Source of the DNA: Euglena gracilis
Taxonomy: Eukaryota > Euglenida > Euglenophyceae > Euglenales
Length of the DNA: 64,000 bases
Assembly: GCA_039621445.1 (NCBI GenBank)
Contig: CP154956.1
Span: 3,656,170 to 3,720,169 of the forward strand
Direction of reading: 5' to 3'
Each line of letters starts with the position of its first letter. Positions within the stretch are counted from its first letter, which is position 1. The position numbers and the translations under genes are program-made. Under the pieces are notes generated by a model that was not told the origin of the DNA, did no database searches, and worked only from the letters and a program-made list of their open reading frames with translations. Positions 23,870 through 34,639 of this stretch are shown piece after piece.

Positions 23870-26340
23870 ATCTATGGTATGAATGTGTTCTAGACATGTA
23901 GATTTTTGTATCATCATAACGATTTTGGGGGTGCAGCTCACCCCCACCCATAGGCCAGCCAACCAAAAGATGACTTGTAATCCCCCCCAGCGGAAGAAAA
24001 ACGAACAATGCCAGGGCGATTTTGTTGGCTGCCAAACCCCAATAATTTTTATGCGTCACGTGACATTTTATGCGACATCGTCAGAAATGTCATTTTTGAC
24101 AATTTCGCCAAAGGTTGGCATTTGGGGGGATTATCACCAACAGTCAACATATTAGCCCCCAACTTAAACCCCTCAACCTTCAGCCAATCCTTTCACACAA
24201 CTGATCCTTACACCCAGGGGGGTCTAAAATCGGGGGGCGGGGACGAGTGGAAGAGTACTGGAAAGTTCGAGCAGCTGCTCCGGTTTCTGTGTCATCAAAA
24301 ACAAAAACAAAAGTGAACCTCAAGTTCTTCAAAAGTGAACCTCTGATTCAAGGTTTGCAGAAAACATAACAACCCGCATCGCCCATGTTGTTGCAACCTT
24401 CGAACACAGCAAATTGACTGCATGATGGGATAGAAGGAAGCAAAGCAAATGATTTCATTCTCTCTCTTTCTTTGTGCAGCCTGAAAAGTGTATTGACAAA
24501 ATGGCCTGTTCTCCAAAAGAGGACTTGTCGGCCTGATTCAAAATCAACCTTTTTCACGCATTTCGAAAGCTTGAAACCAATGGTCTGCAAACTGGGCAGG
24601 TATGTGAGGAAGGAAAGCAGGATCAATGTCTATTCACCTGCCTTTGTGAAATGGCGGTTATTGGAGATATGGCGTGTTTTCTGGGGTCTAAATAGTGGAG
24701 AAAATGTTATGGAAATTCGACTCGTGTGCGTGCAGGGGTTTTTTCAAGACCGGGAGGGGAGGGGGGGAGGGGGTCGGCACCCACCCACCCACCCCCCTGG
24801 GGTGGGGCCTCCCTTAGTTGCACTAAGGCTTCTTGTCTGTTTATGGCCGGCGCTAACTTCGCTTCTGGCCCAGTTTGCTGCGCGGTGGGGCTCCCCCCGG
24901 GGGGGGGGGGTAGCGGGACCCACCCACTTTTGCCCGAAAATGGCCAAAAATGCTAAAAATAGCACCTTTTCAGAATTTTTGGCGCCGAAAAAGATATACC
25001 TACCAGCCCCCCCCCCCCCCCCCGGGGGGTGCAAGTGACCCACCCACCCTACCCCCCTCCCCCCCCCCCCCCGCCGGGGGAGGTCCATGACAAAAAAAAC
25101 CCCGTGTGTGTGCCCGCAACGAAGTTGAGAGAGCCAAAAATAACTCTTCGCAACAACTCAAATGAGAACGAAATGGACCAGGAGCTGGACAGTTTTTTGA
25201 AACATAATGGGTGAGGTTGCATAAGCCCTCTCCCTCCGGCACAACTTCTGTCTTTACCCACCGTGGTCAGTGTCATCAGAAAGCTTCCATTCTGTTTGCT
25301 TTTTGCTATTCTTGTGCTTCTTCCCAACTGCAACCTCCTTCACCTTTTGCACAACTCATCCAGGCAACTTGTTGAATGATCATTCATGTGTCTGTGTTCC
25401 CGTGTGTGAGTGTGTGTGAGTTGCTGTACGGGCCAAGTTTTAATGTATTTTGGTGGTCCAGGAACACATCTTGCGTTTCAAGGATGTTTGTTTCTTTTGG
25501 TTTTGTAGGCAATTCGATTCGCTGGTTCAATATCAGGAAAGACCCCCCATCCAGGGGTGAAAAAAAAAGTGTAGAAATAATTTTTGGGGGCGAGATCCTT
25601 GACAAGGCTGAACAAAAACATTGTTATTTTTTCTGTCCCCCGAAGGGCGCGCTTTTTTCTGAAAGATGGCATTGAACGTGACAAAAAATGTGGCAATTTT
25701 TGACATCATGCCACAAATACATCACAATTTGGAAGCTTTCAAGCCGGCAAGAGACGGTGATGCCTTTTGTGTTTTGTGATTTCAAAAAAAGAGTGCAGAA
25801 TCCGACGACAATGAGGCTGCCTCCCAAACCCCCCTCTGAGCCATCATGGTGGAACAAAAGAAATGTGAAGGGCAGCTGAATGGTAATGCATTTTTCCAAA
25901 AAAGCTACCCCAAAAAGAGCCAAATTTGTCAACAGAAATGTTGTGCTTTCTGGATTTTGAACTTTATGGGCAAAGTCAACATGTGTTTCCTGTTGCCACC
26001 CGAAGGGTGGCGAGACGGCAGTGGAGAAATTCACAAACAACAACCCCAAATTGCAAAAAGAAAGATTTTCGCCCCCTCCCACCCATGAGTTCCGGACTTG
26101 TTTTGCCGCCCTAAGGGCGGCGAGATGGTGGCAACGTCCAACAGTAAAAAAAGTTCAATGAAAGGTTGGGTTCTTAATGCGAGATAGAAAAAAAAAGACA
26201 AAGAATGTGGTGAGTACACTTTGCAAAAAGAATATTTCCAAAATCTCGGCAGGGGGCAGCCCCCTCCCCCGACCCCCCACTTCTACACCTATGCCCCCAT
26301 CACCGGGTTTTGTTCTCAGTCAAGTTGGGGTCACCAGCTT
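23870..26340. other. Stretch without recognised genes
   Basis: Includes an opposite-strand partial copy of repeat B (24800-24890), long C and G runs at 24890-25080 flanking a GGCGCC half-site, and otherwise short frames on both strands. Two short phrases around GCCGCCCTAAGGGCGGC-like palindromes occur at 25998-26012 and 26104-26122. Confidence 0.45.
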
Positions 26341-26355
26341 TGTCCAAAAGGCAAA

Positions 26356-26428
26356 TGGGTATGGGCATGGGCATGGGTATGGGTATGGGCATGGGCACGG
26401 GTGCGGATATTGGTATGGGTTTGGAGGG
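26356..26428 (+). repeat. GGGYAT hexanucleotide array
   Basis: About twelve imperfect copies of GGGCAT/GGGTAT in tandem. It is G-rich and hexameric but interspersed with variants and internal to the window, so a simple minisatellite rather than a telomere. Confidence 0.85.
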
Positions 26429-26552
26429 GGGCCTGTGACCCCCCCGTGAGCCCCCGTGACCCGCTCGGGGAATTACAACAGAGGGCAAATCATTCATTAA
26501 TAGTGTTCATTTGGGGGGTGTTCCTTCCACAAGAAAAGCAAAGTTGTTTGAA

Positions 26553-26650
26553 CTACCATGCCCCCCCATATAAGACCCCCCCTCGGGAGCCAAAATCCCA
26601 GGGGGGGTCTTATATGGGGGGGTCTTATATGGGGGGGGGGGGGGCATGGT
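26553..26650. mobile_element. Short fold-back element with ATAAGACCCCCC motif
   Basis: TACCATGCCCCCCCATATAA at the left is mirrored at the right end by the complement ending GGCATGGTA. The inner ATAAGACCCCCC and GGGGGTCTTATA blocks also pair. The same ATAAGACCCCCC unit recurs in the element at 33.28-33.70 kb. Confidence 0.65.
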
Positions 26651-26839
26651 ATGACTTCGGGGGACACAATGATCAAAACAATGGTGCTTCAAAAAGAAGT
26701 CTGATTGGCATTTGACAAAACACATGATGTGAGCAGGCAAAAAAGAATCAGCATCAATGTCATTTTTTTGCCTGTGAAAAATACAAGGGAATGACTGTGA
26801 GCAAGAGTATTGGTTCAAAACACCTGAAATTTATATCAA

Positions 26840-27175
26840 AAAAGGGGGGAGGAACGCTGGTTCCGTCCTGAAGCGTCCGGGATGTCGGGTTCCGAACGGA
26901 ACGCTGTTCCCACCCCTTGTTTAAAGCAGCGTTTTAGGGACGCCGGGTTCACGACAGAACTGGCGTTTCCAACCTTCGGTCAAAGGACCTTCCCAAGACC
27001 AATCTCCAATCACTAAGCTGCAATATTAAGCTACCTTGGATTTCGCCAAATCCGACGATCACGAGCGTATCTCTGGCTGTGTCAATTGTTTAGGTACAAA
27101 CTCACCCTTCGATTGAAAGCTCTTTTCATCAGACGACCAGTGCTGGCCACCAAATTCAGCTACGCCGCTCAATTC
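26840..27175. repeat. Dispersed repeat G, copy 1
   Basis: A block of GGAACGCTGGTTCCGTCC-type fold-backs followed by about 130 bp (CCGACGATCACGAGCGTATC ... AAAGCTCTTTTCATCAGACG) recurs at 29160-29570, and its second part at 29705-29840. Composite repeat of unknown type. Confidence 0.7.
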
Positions 27176-27208
27176 AACAGAAGGACAACGGTGGGGGGTT
27201 GCTATATC

Positions 27209-27490
27209 CTGGGGGGGGGGGGGGTAGTGGGGGGCGACCGAGAGCGACCATGGTCGCTCTCGGTCGCTCTCGGTCGTGGGCCTGTGAATGTCAAAAAGTG
27301 TTTAACCGGGCAAATTGCCGCAACATACAAGCAAAAGGCGTTACACACACAAGGGATTTTGTTATTTTAGGGCCCTGGAACAGTTGCCTACGCCGCTACA
27401 TGGCAAAAAAGGTGAAAAAAAATCCCGGTAGGAATCACCCATAGCGACCGAGAGCGACCATGGTCGACCCCCACTACCCCCCCCCAGGCC
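27209..27490. mobile_element. Inverted-repeat element with 32-bp perfect palindrome
   Basis: The left end (CCTGG, G run, TAGTGGGG, CGACCGAGAGCGACCATGG) is matched in complement at the right end (to about 27490). At the left the GACCGAGAGC motif forms an exact 32-bp palindrome, 27235-27266, centred on CCATGG. Confidence 0.6.
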
Positions 27491-27945
27491 AGAACCGGGA
27501 GCCGACAACGGTGGTCATTACATTTTTCCACGCTGCACGGTACTCTTATTCTAAGACAGCACCATTTTCAGCAAAATTGTTCATTCCTGCAGAAGAAAAA
27601 TCTATAGCAAAAACTGCTAACAGACTCCGTCCTGAGTCCTGTGTCTAAGACGCAGACTCCGTCCTTCAAATGGTCATTGTGTTTAATCACCATGTTGCAC
27701 ATGTAGAGTCGGTGAACACCCTATTTTCCCAAAGCCAGCGGGAGATTTCCTTGTGTGAGCAGCCAAATTGGCCAAAACGGATGGTCACGGTTCAAAATCT
27801 GGTCAGATACAACCTGGAATGGCACGAAAGGCCTGCGTTTCCTAAATTTATCAAAAAATATTTGAAACCGGTTGGCAATCTGCCAAAAAAAAAACTGCCT
27901 AAAATGAAGCCAAAGGATCAAATATAACATCAAAATATCCTCAGC

Positions 27946-28071
27946 CCCCTCCTCAAAGTGGCCACCCTCCAGGCACCACGGGACCCCAAAACGGCCACTC
28001 TTTGGGGGGGGGGGTCAATTTTCGGGCTTCGGCGCCTTCGGCGCCGAAAGAAAGTGGCCACTTTGAGGGGG
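27946..28071. mobile_element. Short fold-back with CTCAAAGTGGCCAC ends
   Basis: CTCCTCAAAGTGGCCAC at the left and GTGGCCACTTTGAGG at the right are inverted repeats. The centre holds a perfect GGCGCC-TTC-GGCGCC hairpin (28031-28045). A related CACTTTGAGGGGG end occurs near 32275. Confidence 0.6.
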
Positions 28072-28097
28072 GGGGACCAAATTTGCCAGAAAAAACA

Positions 28098-28208
28098 TAA
28101 AGCGTTTAAAACAGAAACGTTTGCCCTTTTGATTAAAACACTGATATTTTTCAGGGCATAGTTTTAAACACTTCGCGATTCGCGAAAATGGAGATGCCTA
28201 ATATGTCC
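28098..28208. other. Empty target site homologous to the flanks of element E8
   Basis: 28098-28169 matches 57415-57488 with two differences, and 28160-28208 matches 61232-61280 with one. In the second locus a retrotransposon (57489-61231) sits exactly between the two halves and AGTTTTAAAC is duplicated. So this is the uninterrupted version of that site. Right of 28208 the sequence changes to a retrotransposon 3' fragment. Confidence 0.85.
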
Positions 28209-28457
28209 TTGCACGCTTCAGGTCCTACGAAGCAGCCACCGCTCCCAGAACACGGAGAATACGGATCAACGGTACAGGCATAAGCCGCTACTGCCGCTGC
28301 CTGCTGCCACCTAAACCTCCCTGCCCTTCAACCGCCTCCTCATACACTTTCACTGCCCATGGGCTTTGCCCATCTGTACATAGCCCCCCTCCCACGAACT
28401 CAGACAAATCCAGTAGGCTGTGCCACTGGTCGGTGGATTCGGTTCGCCCCACCACCG
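28209..28457 (+). mobile_element. 3'-terminal fragment of a non-LTR element (tail T1)
   Basis: 5'-truncated piece of element 3' UTR: C-rich sequence, a hairpin ATGGGC-TTT-GCCCAT (28359-28373), then the conserved two-hairpin tail at 28410-28457. In the tail the first stem is CCAGT/ACTGG with inner GGC/GCC, and the second is CGGTGG/CCACCG. The same tail ends elements E1, E3 and E8. Confidence 0.75.
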
Positions 28458-29159
28458 TTTCCCCTTGAATGTCCGCTTCAGGTCCACTATGCCCAGAGTC
28501 GGAAGACACGTGATGACATATGGCAAGAATTTGACCGCATGGCCCTTGGCAAGGCGCAGTGCATGAAGTGTGGCAGGACCTTGAGTGGACTTACTTACCG
28601 CATGAAGAGGCACAAGGACAAGTGCCCCAGGTTGACCGCGAAGGATGTTCAGCCGACTATCTCGTTCGTTACCCGACAAAGCTACATGCACCTGGGCAAG
28701 CAAGTGGCCCGGACCTTCTACTCCCTGAATCTGGCCTTCCATGCCATTGGTGACCCTCAATTGAAACACTTGTTCAATGTCGTTGCCCCAGGCCAGGTGA
28801 CAGCTTGCCCAACTGCTTTCCTTTGCAGAGCTGGGACCTGCTCCTGGTTTCCAGCTGCCGAGCTCGAGGAGGCTGGGAAGAGAGTTGCTTGACGAGATCT
28901 ACGCAAAGCAACGAGCTGCCTTGAAGGAGGAATTGAATGGGACGTATCAAACCTTGTCCGTTGATGGGTGGACAGGCCCTGGCAATCGGTCAATCATGGG
29001 AATGGCTGTTGGACGACACCTTCTGTATGTGATGCATCCCTCATGATGCAAATCAGGTTCGGCTCTGGCCATGATGACTTCCCATCTTGGGGTACGATTG
29101 GGTACAATGGCGACCAATGGGTGCCAAATTCGGGGGGGGGGGGCAGGGTCCTCTGGTTT

Positions 29160-30120
29160 ACTACAAAAAAGAGGTGTCGGACGCTGGTTCTGTCCAAAGC
29201 CCGGCGTTCCAAACGCCGGTTCCGTCCGAAGGACGGAACCGGCGTTTGGAAACGCCGGGCTTTGGACAGAACCGGCGTCCGACACCTCTTGTTTAAGCCG
29301 GCGTTTTAGAGACGCCGGGCTCAGGACAGAACCGGCGTCCCCAACCTTCGGCCAAAGGACACTCCCAGAACCAATCTCCGACCTCTGATCTGCAATGTCA
29401 CACCACTTTGCACTTCACCAAATTCCGGCGATCGCGAGGGTATTTCTGGCTGTGTCAATCGTCCAGGTATAAAATCACCCCTCGATCGAAAGCTCTTTTC
29501 ATCAGACGACTGGCGATCACCACCAAATTCAGCCACGTCGCCTGGAGCTCTTATTTTCTGTCAGTGGGGAATCCTAATTTCACAACTCTGGTGCCCCCCC
29601 AAGGCCCTCAGGTCGTTGATTCGAAGAGGAAAAACGTTTCTGTAAGGTTTATTAAGCATCTTAAACCAAAAATCACTGAAAATTGCGACAAATTTCGACT
29701 CAGATTCTGGCCGATCCGACGATCGCGAGCGTATCTCGGGCTGCGTGCAACGTTAGGGTACCAAGTTACCCCTCGATCGAAAGCTCTTTTCAACAGACGA
29801 CCAGCGGTGCTCATCAGATCTTTCCACGCTGCACGGTACTCTATTTCCAAATCTGGGCCAATTTTCACCAAATTTGGATATCCACCCTAGTGGTCCCCAG
29901 ATGGCAAAATTCATTGTCCTAGATGGTTGAAACACTCATACCAGCACCTCAGGGCCACTTTTGGGCACTTTTGGTGACATTTTTAGGAATGAAAACCGGA
30001 CGCCGGGCTTTGGACAGAACCGGCGTTCCTAACGCCGGGCTTTAGGACAGAACCGGCGTCCGGAAGCCCGTGGGGGGGGACGCCGGTTCTGTCCTGAGCC
30101 CGGCGTCTCAAACGCCGGCT
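29160..30120. repeat. Repeat G copies with a giant hairpin, inserted in the hAT gene
   Basis: 29170-29228 and 29231-29290 are nearly perfect reverse complements (arms about 59 bp, spacer two bases) built from GGCGTT/AACGCC and GGTTCTGTCC-type motifs. The CGATCGCGAGCGTATCTC...CAGACGACC segment follows at 29425-29555 and again at 29705-29840. A partial copy of the fold-back part is at 29995-30115. Confidence 0.75.
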
Positions 30121-31084
30121 TAAGGATGGAGGAGGGTGAAAAAACAGAAAGTTTCTTGAAATCAGGCTTTTTTGCCATTTTGGACCAGTTTGAGGTATTT
30201 TGACCAGTTTGAAGTGATAGAGTGGTCCAGGCCCCTCCTACCTGTTAATTCATTGGGGCGAATGGTGGCCAGCAGGCAACTTGGGGTCTGCAAGGCGTGG
30301 AGCAGGCCCGGACCGAACTCAATTGCACTATATGTGCAATTTTTGGCGACAACGCCAAGGACATGGAGGTCTCACAGCAAGAACCTCTGTATGTCCCCCA
30401 AGATCCGCTATGCAGGGTGTCATTGGTTAAGTTTGTTTTGGAGCCCTGTCCTCGCCTGTTTTCCAATACGGGTGCCAGGGGCACTTGTTACACTTGGTGT
30501 GTCGGGATCTTTTCCGTGACAGGGGAAGGAAAGACATTTTGGATCGTGCGGTGAACGTCCTCAAAGTTGTTCGCCTCAAGGCTTTTGTTTTGTTTTTATG
30601 GTGCTGGCCACCCAAACCAGGGGGGAGTGACTGGCTGGTTTTCCAAAAATGAGTGATTGACTGTTTTTTAAAAAGTGGAGGTTTTGGGTGCCCTTCTGTT
30701 TTGTTTTGCTTGGCCCCCCCACCCAGGGAGCCGACACGTGGTGTTATGGACAGAAGTCTTTTGCCAACAAACACAGTTTGACTGCATATTTGCGGTCCCT
30801 GGACAAGGCGAGGCCAACCCTGCCATGTGAGACACGTTGGGGAACGATTTATGCAAGTCTCTGATATTATAATCACCATTGGCCTTTTCTGGCCCAAGCT
30901 TGCGCCACCTACCTGGGACCTGGTGAAGAAGCAGGAAGAAACGTGGAGAATGCAGTGGTCTCCCGTGGAGTGTTGGATTTGTGTTTGGTGTTACATCTTG
31001 TCACTTCTGCCCTCATGCAGATGCAGAAAAGCAGCACCACAGTGGGACGTTCTGTTGTATTGGCAGACTGGACGAGCTCTGGGG

Positions 31085-31205
31085 CGCCGACCCCCCCCCC
31101 AGAATTACGGTTGGGAAACAGACCGACCCCCCCTCCGAGTTACGGTTGGGAAATAGACCGACCCCCCCCCCTGGAAATGCGGTTGGGAAAAGATGGCTGC
31201 CCCCC
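31085..31205 (+). repeat. Three-copy C-run tandem repeat
   Basis: A unit of about 42 bp, GACCCCCCC...ACGGTTGGGAAA, occurs three times and interrupts the hAT transposase frame between the NAVVSRGVL segment and the dimerisation domain. Confidence 0.7.
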
Positions 31206-31564
31206 CCCCTGAAGTTGACTAGTTGTGACTTGGAGAGATTGTTCAGCACCTGTGCTCGCGTGCATGGGAAGAATCGCCATCATCCAGGGTTGACCAGGAC
31301 GCAAGGCTGTAGGTCCTTAAAAAATGCAATTGTTTGTCAATGTCTTATTTGCATGATTCTGGCTGATGTTGGCTGAACCGCGAACTGTTTATGGCAAAAA
31401 AATATTTTTTGTGGTGCAAATTCTCCTTTTGTGGTACGGTGACACCCTGGCACCGGCTCAACGCGAAGAAGCTGTACAAGTTGGCCTTCCTCTACCGCAC
31501 CTTGCGCGACCGTGAGCCGAAGTCTGAGGAAGATTCCGATTCAGATTCGGATGCAAGCGTGTGA

Positions 31565-32520
31565 GGCCTCTGCCCTCCCACCCCCGTCTGCGTGGAGTTG
31601 GTGGCTTGCGGTTGACCCCCATCCTGGTGGGGTGGGGTGACCTGGCTCCCCTCCAAGCCTTCCTTTCTGCCAAAAATGAGGGTTGAAAAATGAGGGTTGG
31701 CTGACAATTCGGGGACGTGGTTGGGTTTCAAACAAAATCACGTGGGGAGGCGAATATCGGGAGGTCACGAAACAGGGGACGTGCCACATCAAGGCAGGCC
31801 ACCATTTCCATCCGTTCATCAACGCTGCGCGACCAACTTAACATGTTTTTCAACATGAACCTGTTTCCCAGTTTTTGATTTGCGCTTTAATTGATTTCAT
31901 TAAAACAATAACCCGACAAGGAAGTCAAATTTCAATGCTCTTTTCTGTTTTTGGATTGGGCTTTTTTCCCTCCGGTTCCGAGGCTGCGGCGCAACTCGGG
32001 AGGGATCACTCCTCGACGGGAACGTGAAAAAAAAATAGTGCCGATGCCGGTCAGATACCTTTCGGCGTGAGGGACGGAAGGCCCCGGGCGGCCTTCCATA
32101 CTAAAGCGACAAATTCCCTTGTGGGGCGGCCGCAGACCCCCCTCGGTGTATAAAAAAAACGACCTAATTACAAAATGTTTTAATCTCTGCAATAAAAAAC
32201 GAGTTTTAAATGACAAACAACTAAAATACCGGACGATGCCTGCAGAAAAATTTGGCCACTCTGAGGGGGGGGGACACTTTGAGGGGGGGGGGGGTGAGGG
32301 TATCCATGATGACCATGAATTGGCCCCAAAATTCCAAAAATGCCCAAAACTGTTGCAAAAAAAACAACAGCGAAGAATGGCTCAAACGGCAGATATTTGC
32401 AAGTCATTTTCATTTTTGGAGGGTTTTGATGCAAGGTGCCCACATGCAATGTGCTTTTTGCCAATAAAATCATCACATGGCTCTGTCTCTCCATTCCAAC
32501 GTTACCACCTCCCCCCCCCC
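31565..32520. other. Stretch without genes; dispersed repeat F copy 1
   Basis: 32095-32250 is about 85% identical to 62298-62453: CCTTCCATACT..AGCGACAAATTC, TATAAAAAACGACCTAA, AAAATGTTTTAATCTCTG. Neither copy codes for protein. A run GAGGGGGGGG...TTTGAGG near 32270-32300 resembles the ends of the 27.95-kb fold-back. Confidence 0.6.
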
Positions 32521-32559
32521 TAAATGACCAAACGCCCCGGGGAATTTTTTTTCACCCCC

Positions 32560-32705
32560 CCCCTAATTGACTGCCCGGGGGGTTTCCGTGCTGAAGCACC
32601 CCCTAATTGATGGTACCCCCTAATTGACCCCCCCTAATTGAACCCCCCCCTAATTGACCAAAAGGGGGGTCCCATGGAGAGGTCCCACGGTCAATTAGGG
32701 GGGGG
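32560..32705. repeat. CCCCCTAATTGACC repeats with inverted partner
   Basis: Five forward copies of CCCCCTAATTGA lie at about 32561, 32600, 32620, 32632 and 32647, and a complement GGTCAATTAGGGGG at 32690-32703, so the block folds on itself. Probably the termini of a small MITE. Confidence 0.7.
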
Positions 32706-33093
32706 TGTTAAGTGAAGCAGACTACACTCAATGCGCTTCTTTGGGCATTTGTGCGTTTGGATGGTGAAGATTTTCCACAGCCACCTCCACAACCATGAAT
32801 GCCACAACCAAAATCTGGTATTTGGAAAGGTACAAGAACTCCTTTCTTTGACATTTTCCCAACGCCACATGTTGGTTATAGTTTCATTGTCCATTAACTG
32901 TGAATTGTATTTGAAAATCAGCTCAAAAAGGCTTGAAACGAACCAATGCAACTCATTTGTGAAAGGTTGGAATGAAGTGGGACTCATTTTAAGGTCGATG
33001 GGCTTTGGCAGCAATGACATTTCCGCTTCAATACCCATTTTGGGCGGTTTTGGAGGATTCCAACAAAGTTGTTATTTAAGACACAATACTTTG

Positions 33094-33200
33094 GACGGAG
33101 TCTGCGTCTTAAGACGCAGACTCCGTCATGCCCGAAGTCCTGCGTCTTAGACGCAGACTCCGTCCTGAGTCGTGTGTCTACGACGCAGACTCCGTCCGAA
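33094..33200. repeat. 34-bp perfect palindrome plus related copies
   Basis: 33094-33127 is an exact palindrome centred on CTTAAG with arms GACGGAGTCTGCGTCTT. Two further GACGCAGACTCCGTC copies follow at about 33154 and 33183. The same phrase with the same spacer (CTGAGTC-TGTGTCTA) occurs at 27622-27664. Confidence 0.9.
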
Positions 33201-33284
33201 ACCTGAACGCAGAAAAAAGGATGTTGGAAAATCAACAAGCTTTTCTTATGTAAAATGTGGAATTGACAACGCACATCAAGGGCA

Positions 33285-33695
33285 TCCCCCCCCAAAAATA
33301 AGACCCCCCCTGGGCCGATCGAGCAAAAATCCAAAAATAAGACCCCCCCCCCATAAATAAGACCCCCCCTGACGGCGCGAAGCGCCGGGGACGGTGAATT
33401 TTTTCCCTGAAAAATTACCAAAAACCCCAATTTCATGCACAAAAATGATGAAATTTCAAAAAATTTCAGATTTTTGAAAAAAGGGTAAATGTCAAATTAC
33501 ACCAATTTACACATGGCGCGAAGCGCCGAAGGAAAAAAATTAGCACTCTCGGGAACCTGAAAAATGGTGTTTTTTTCGGGCACGGGTCGGTCAAGAAAAA
33601 ATCCAAAAATAAGACCCCCCCAAAAATAAGACCCCCCCTGGAGGCTTCCAGCAACGGACCCAAAAATAAGACCCGGGTCTTATTTTGGGGGGGGG
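33285..33695. mobile_element. Repeat element with multiple AAATAAGACCCCCC units
   Basis: Five or six copies of AAATAAGACCCCCC (33295-33370, 33605-33670) and a terminal complement GGGTCTTATTTTGGGGGG. Two GGCGC-GAA-GCGCC hairpins at 33374-33386 and 33515-33527 divide it. It looks like a composite of MITE ends; non-coding. Confidence 0.6.
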
Positions 33696-33699
33696 GGGT

Positions 33700-34340
33700 T
33701 ATTCGGCGGCTCAGGGGGGCCTGGGTTACTTTCTAAAAATAGGTACCCATGCGAGGTTGTATGAGAGGTCACACTTGTCACACGTGACTCGACAAAACTG
33801 CCACATTCCCCCCGCACCCCCCCCCCCGAACTCCGCGCGACCCCCCCCCCCGCGACTCATACACCCCCCCTTTTTTGCCCTCCCAGAGACACCTCTTTTT
33901 GCCCTCCCAAAAAGTCCGGTTCTGCCCAACCCCCTAACCAAGTCCCGTTTTGGCCTTGCCAGAAACTCCCGTTTGCTCCCCAAAGAAAGTCCCGTTCTGC
34001 CCCCCCCCCTTGCAGGAAGTCCCGTTTCAGTCCCATTTAGTTGGCCATTTTCGGGGGGGTGCCAGAAACTCCCGTTTTTGCCCCCCCCCCCCAGAAAGTC
34101 CCGTTCTGGCCCCTAGTTGCCTTCAGCAGCAACCTGAGTCCTGCATGGGGCCTTGTCATGGGGGGCAGGGTCATTGCCCCCCCCCCCCGACGCGAGATGG
34201 TTCAAAAGTTCACAAAGTAAAACGGTAATTTACTCAAGTGAGATCCCCCCGTGACCCCCCATAACACCACCCAATTGACCCCCTCCCCCGTGACCAAACC
34301 TAAGATCCTTTTCCGCAAAATTTTGCCAGACTCAGAAATG
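33700..34340. other. C-run-rich stretch, no gene
   Basis: Many repeats of a CCCGTTTTGCCC/CCAGAAACTCCCGTTT phrase separated by C runs (33880-34100), a degenerate minisatellite. Frames are Pro-rich artefacts. Confidence 0.55.
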
Positions 34341-34348
34341 CGTTCGCC

Positions 34349-34625
34349 GCGAACCGAGTCCACCGACCAGTGGCACAGCCTACTGGATTTGAAGGTTCGA
34401 GGGAGTCAGGTTATAAACAGAAGCGACGGTCTGAGGCACAGGAGGAGGGCAGGGATGAGTGGTGAGCTTAGTGAATGGTGCAGAAGGGATGGAGGTATAG
34501 CGGGACCGAGCTGACAGGCTCGGTGCGGATGGGTTGGGCAGGTGTGAAGTAATGGTTCTTGTGGGTGAGATTTCGGTGTGTGGTGTTGCTTCTTGCGTGG
34601 TTTGGTGATTTGGGTTTTTTTGCCT
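34349..34625 (-). mobile_element. 3' UTR fragment of a non-LTR element, minus strand (tail T4)
   Basis: Reading the minus strand: an A-rich AAAAAAACCCAAATCACC start (as in the E3 3' UTR), CA-containing sequence, then CCTTCAAATCCAGTAGGCTG and the first tail hairpin (34386 down to about 34367). The second hairpin is lost where sequence diverges at about 34349. Confidence 0.65.
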
Positions 34626-34639
34626 GCTATGATCTGTGA

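Larger units (their letters stand above)
28487..31564 (+). pseudogene. hAT-superfamily transposase, broken into at least six blocks
   Basis: Block 1 (28487-28796) has a BED zinc finger: W at 28521, C-x2-C at 28560 and 28569, H-x3-C at 28611 and 28623. It then reads NLAFHAIGDPQLKHLFNVVA. Block 2 (28831-29043, +1 frame) contains LPSSRRLGRELLDEIY and LSVDGWTGPGNRSIMGMAVG, then TGA. A GT...AG pair (28797-28830) would join the two as a 34-nt intron. Blocks 3-4 (30270-30600) carry ELNCTICAIFGDNAKDME and, in another frame, YGCQGHLLHLVCRDL. Block 5 (30751-30862) ends LPCETRWGTIYASL then stop. Block 6 (31212-31308) has the dimerisation motif SCDLERLFSTCARVHGKNR, and a last block (31442-31564) ends in an acidic DSDSDASV tail. 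The order matches a whole hAT transposase, which cuts and inserts DNA as a dimer. Inserts include repeat G (29.1-30.1 kb) and C-rich tandem DNA (31.09-31.21 kb). It is certainly inactive. Confidence 0.85.

Noticed and set aside
26356-26428. GGGYAT hexamer array as telomere
   Set aside because: Variant-rich, about 70 bp, internal and without a subtelomeric context.
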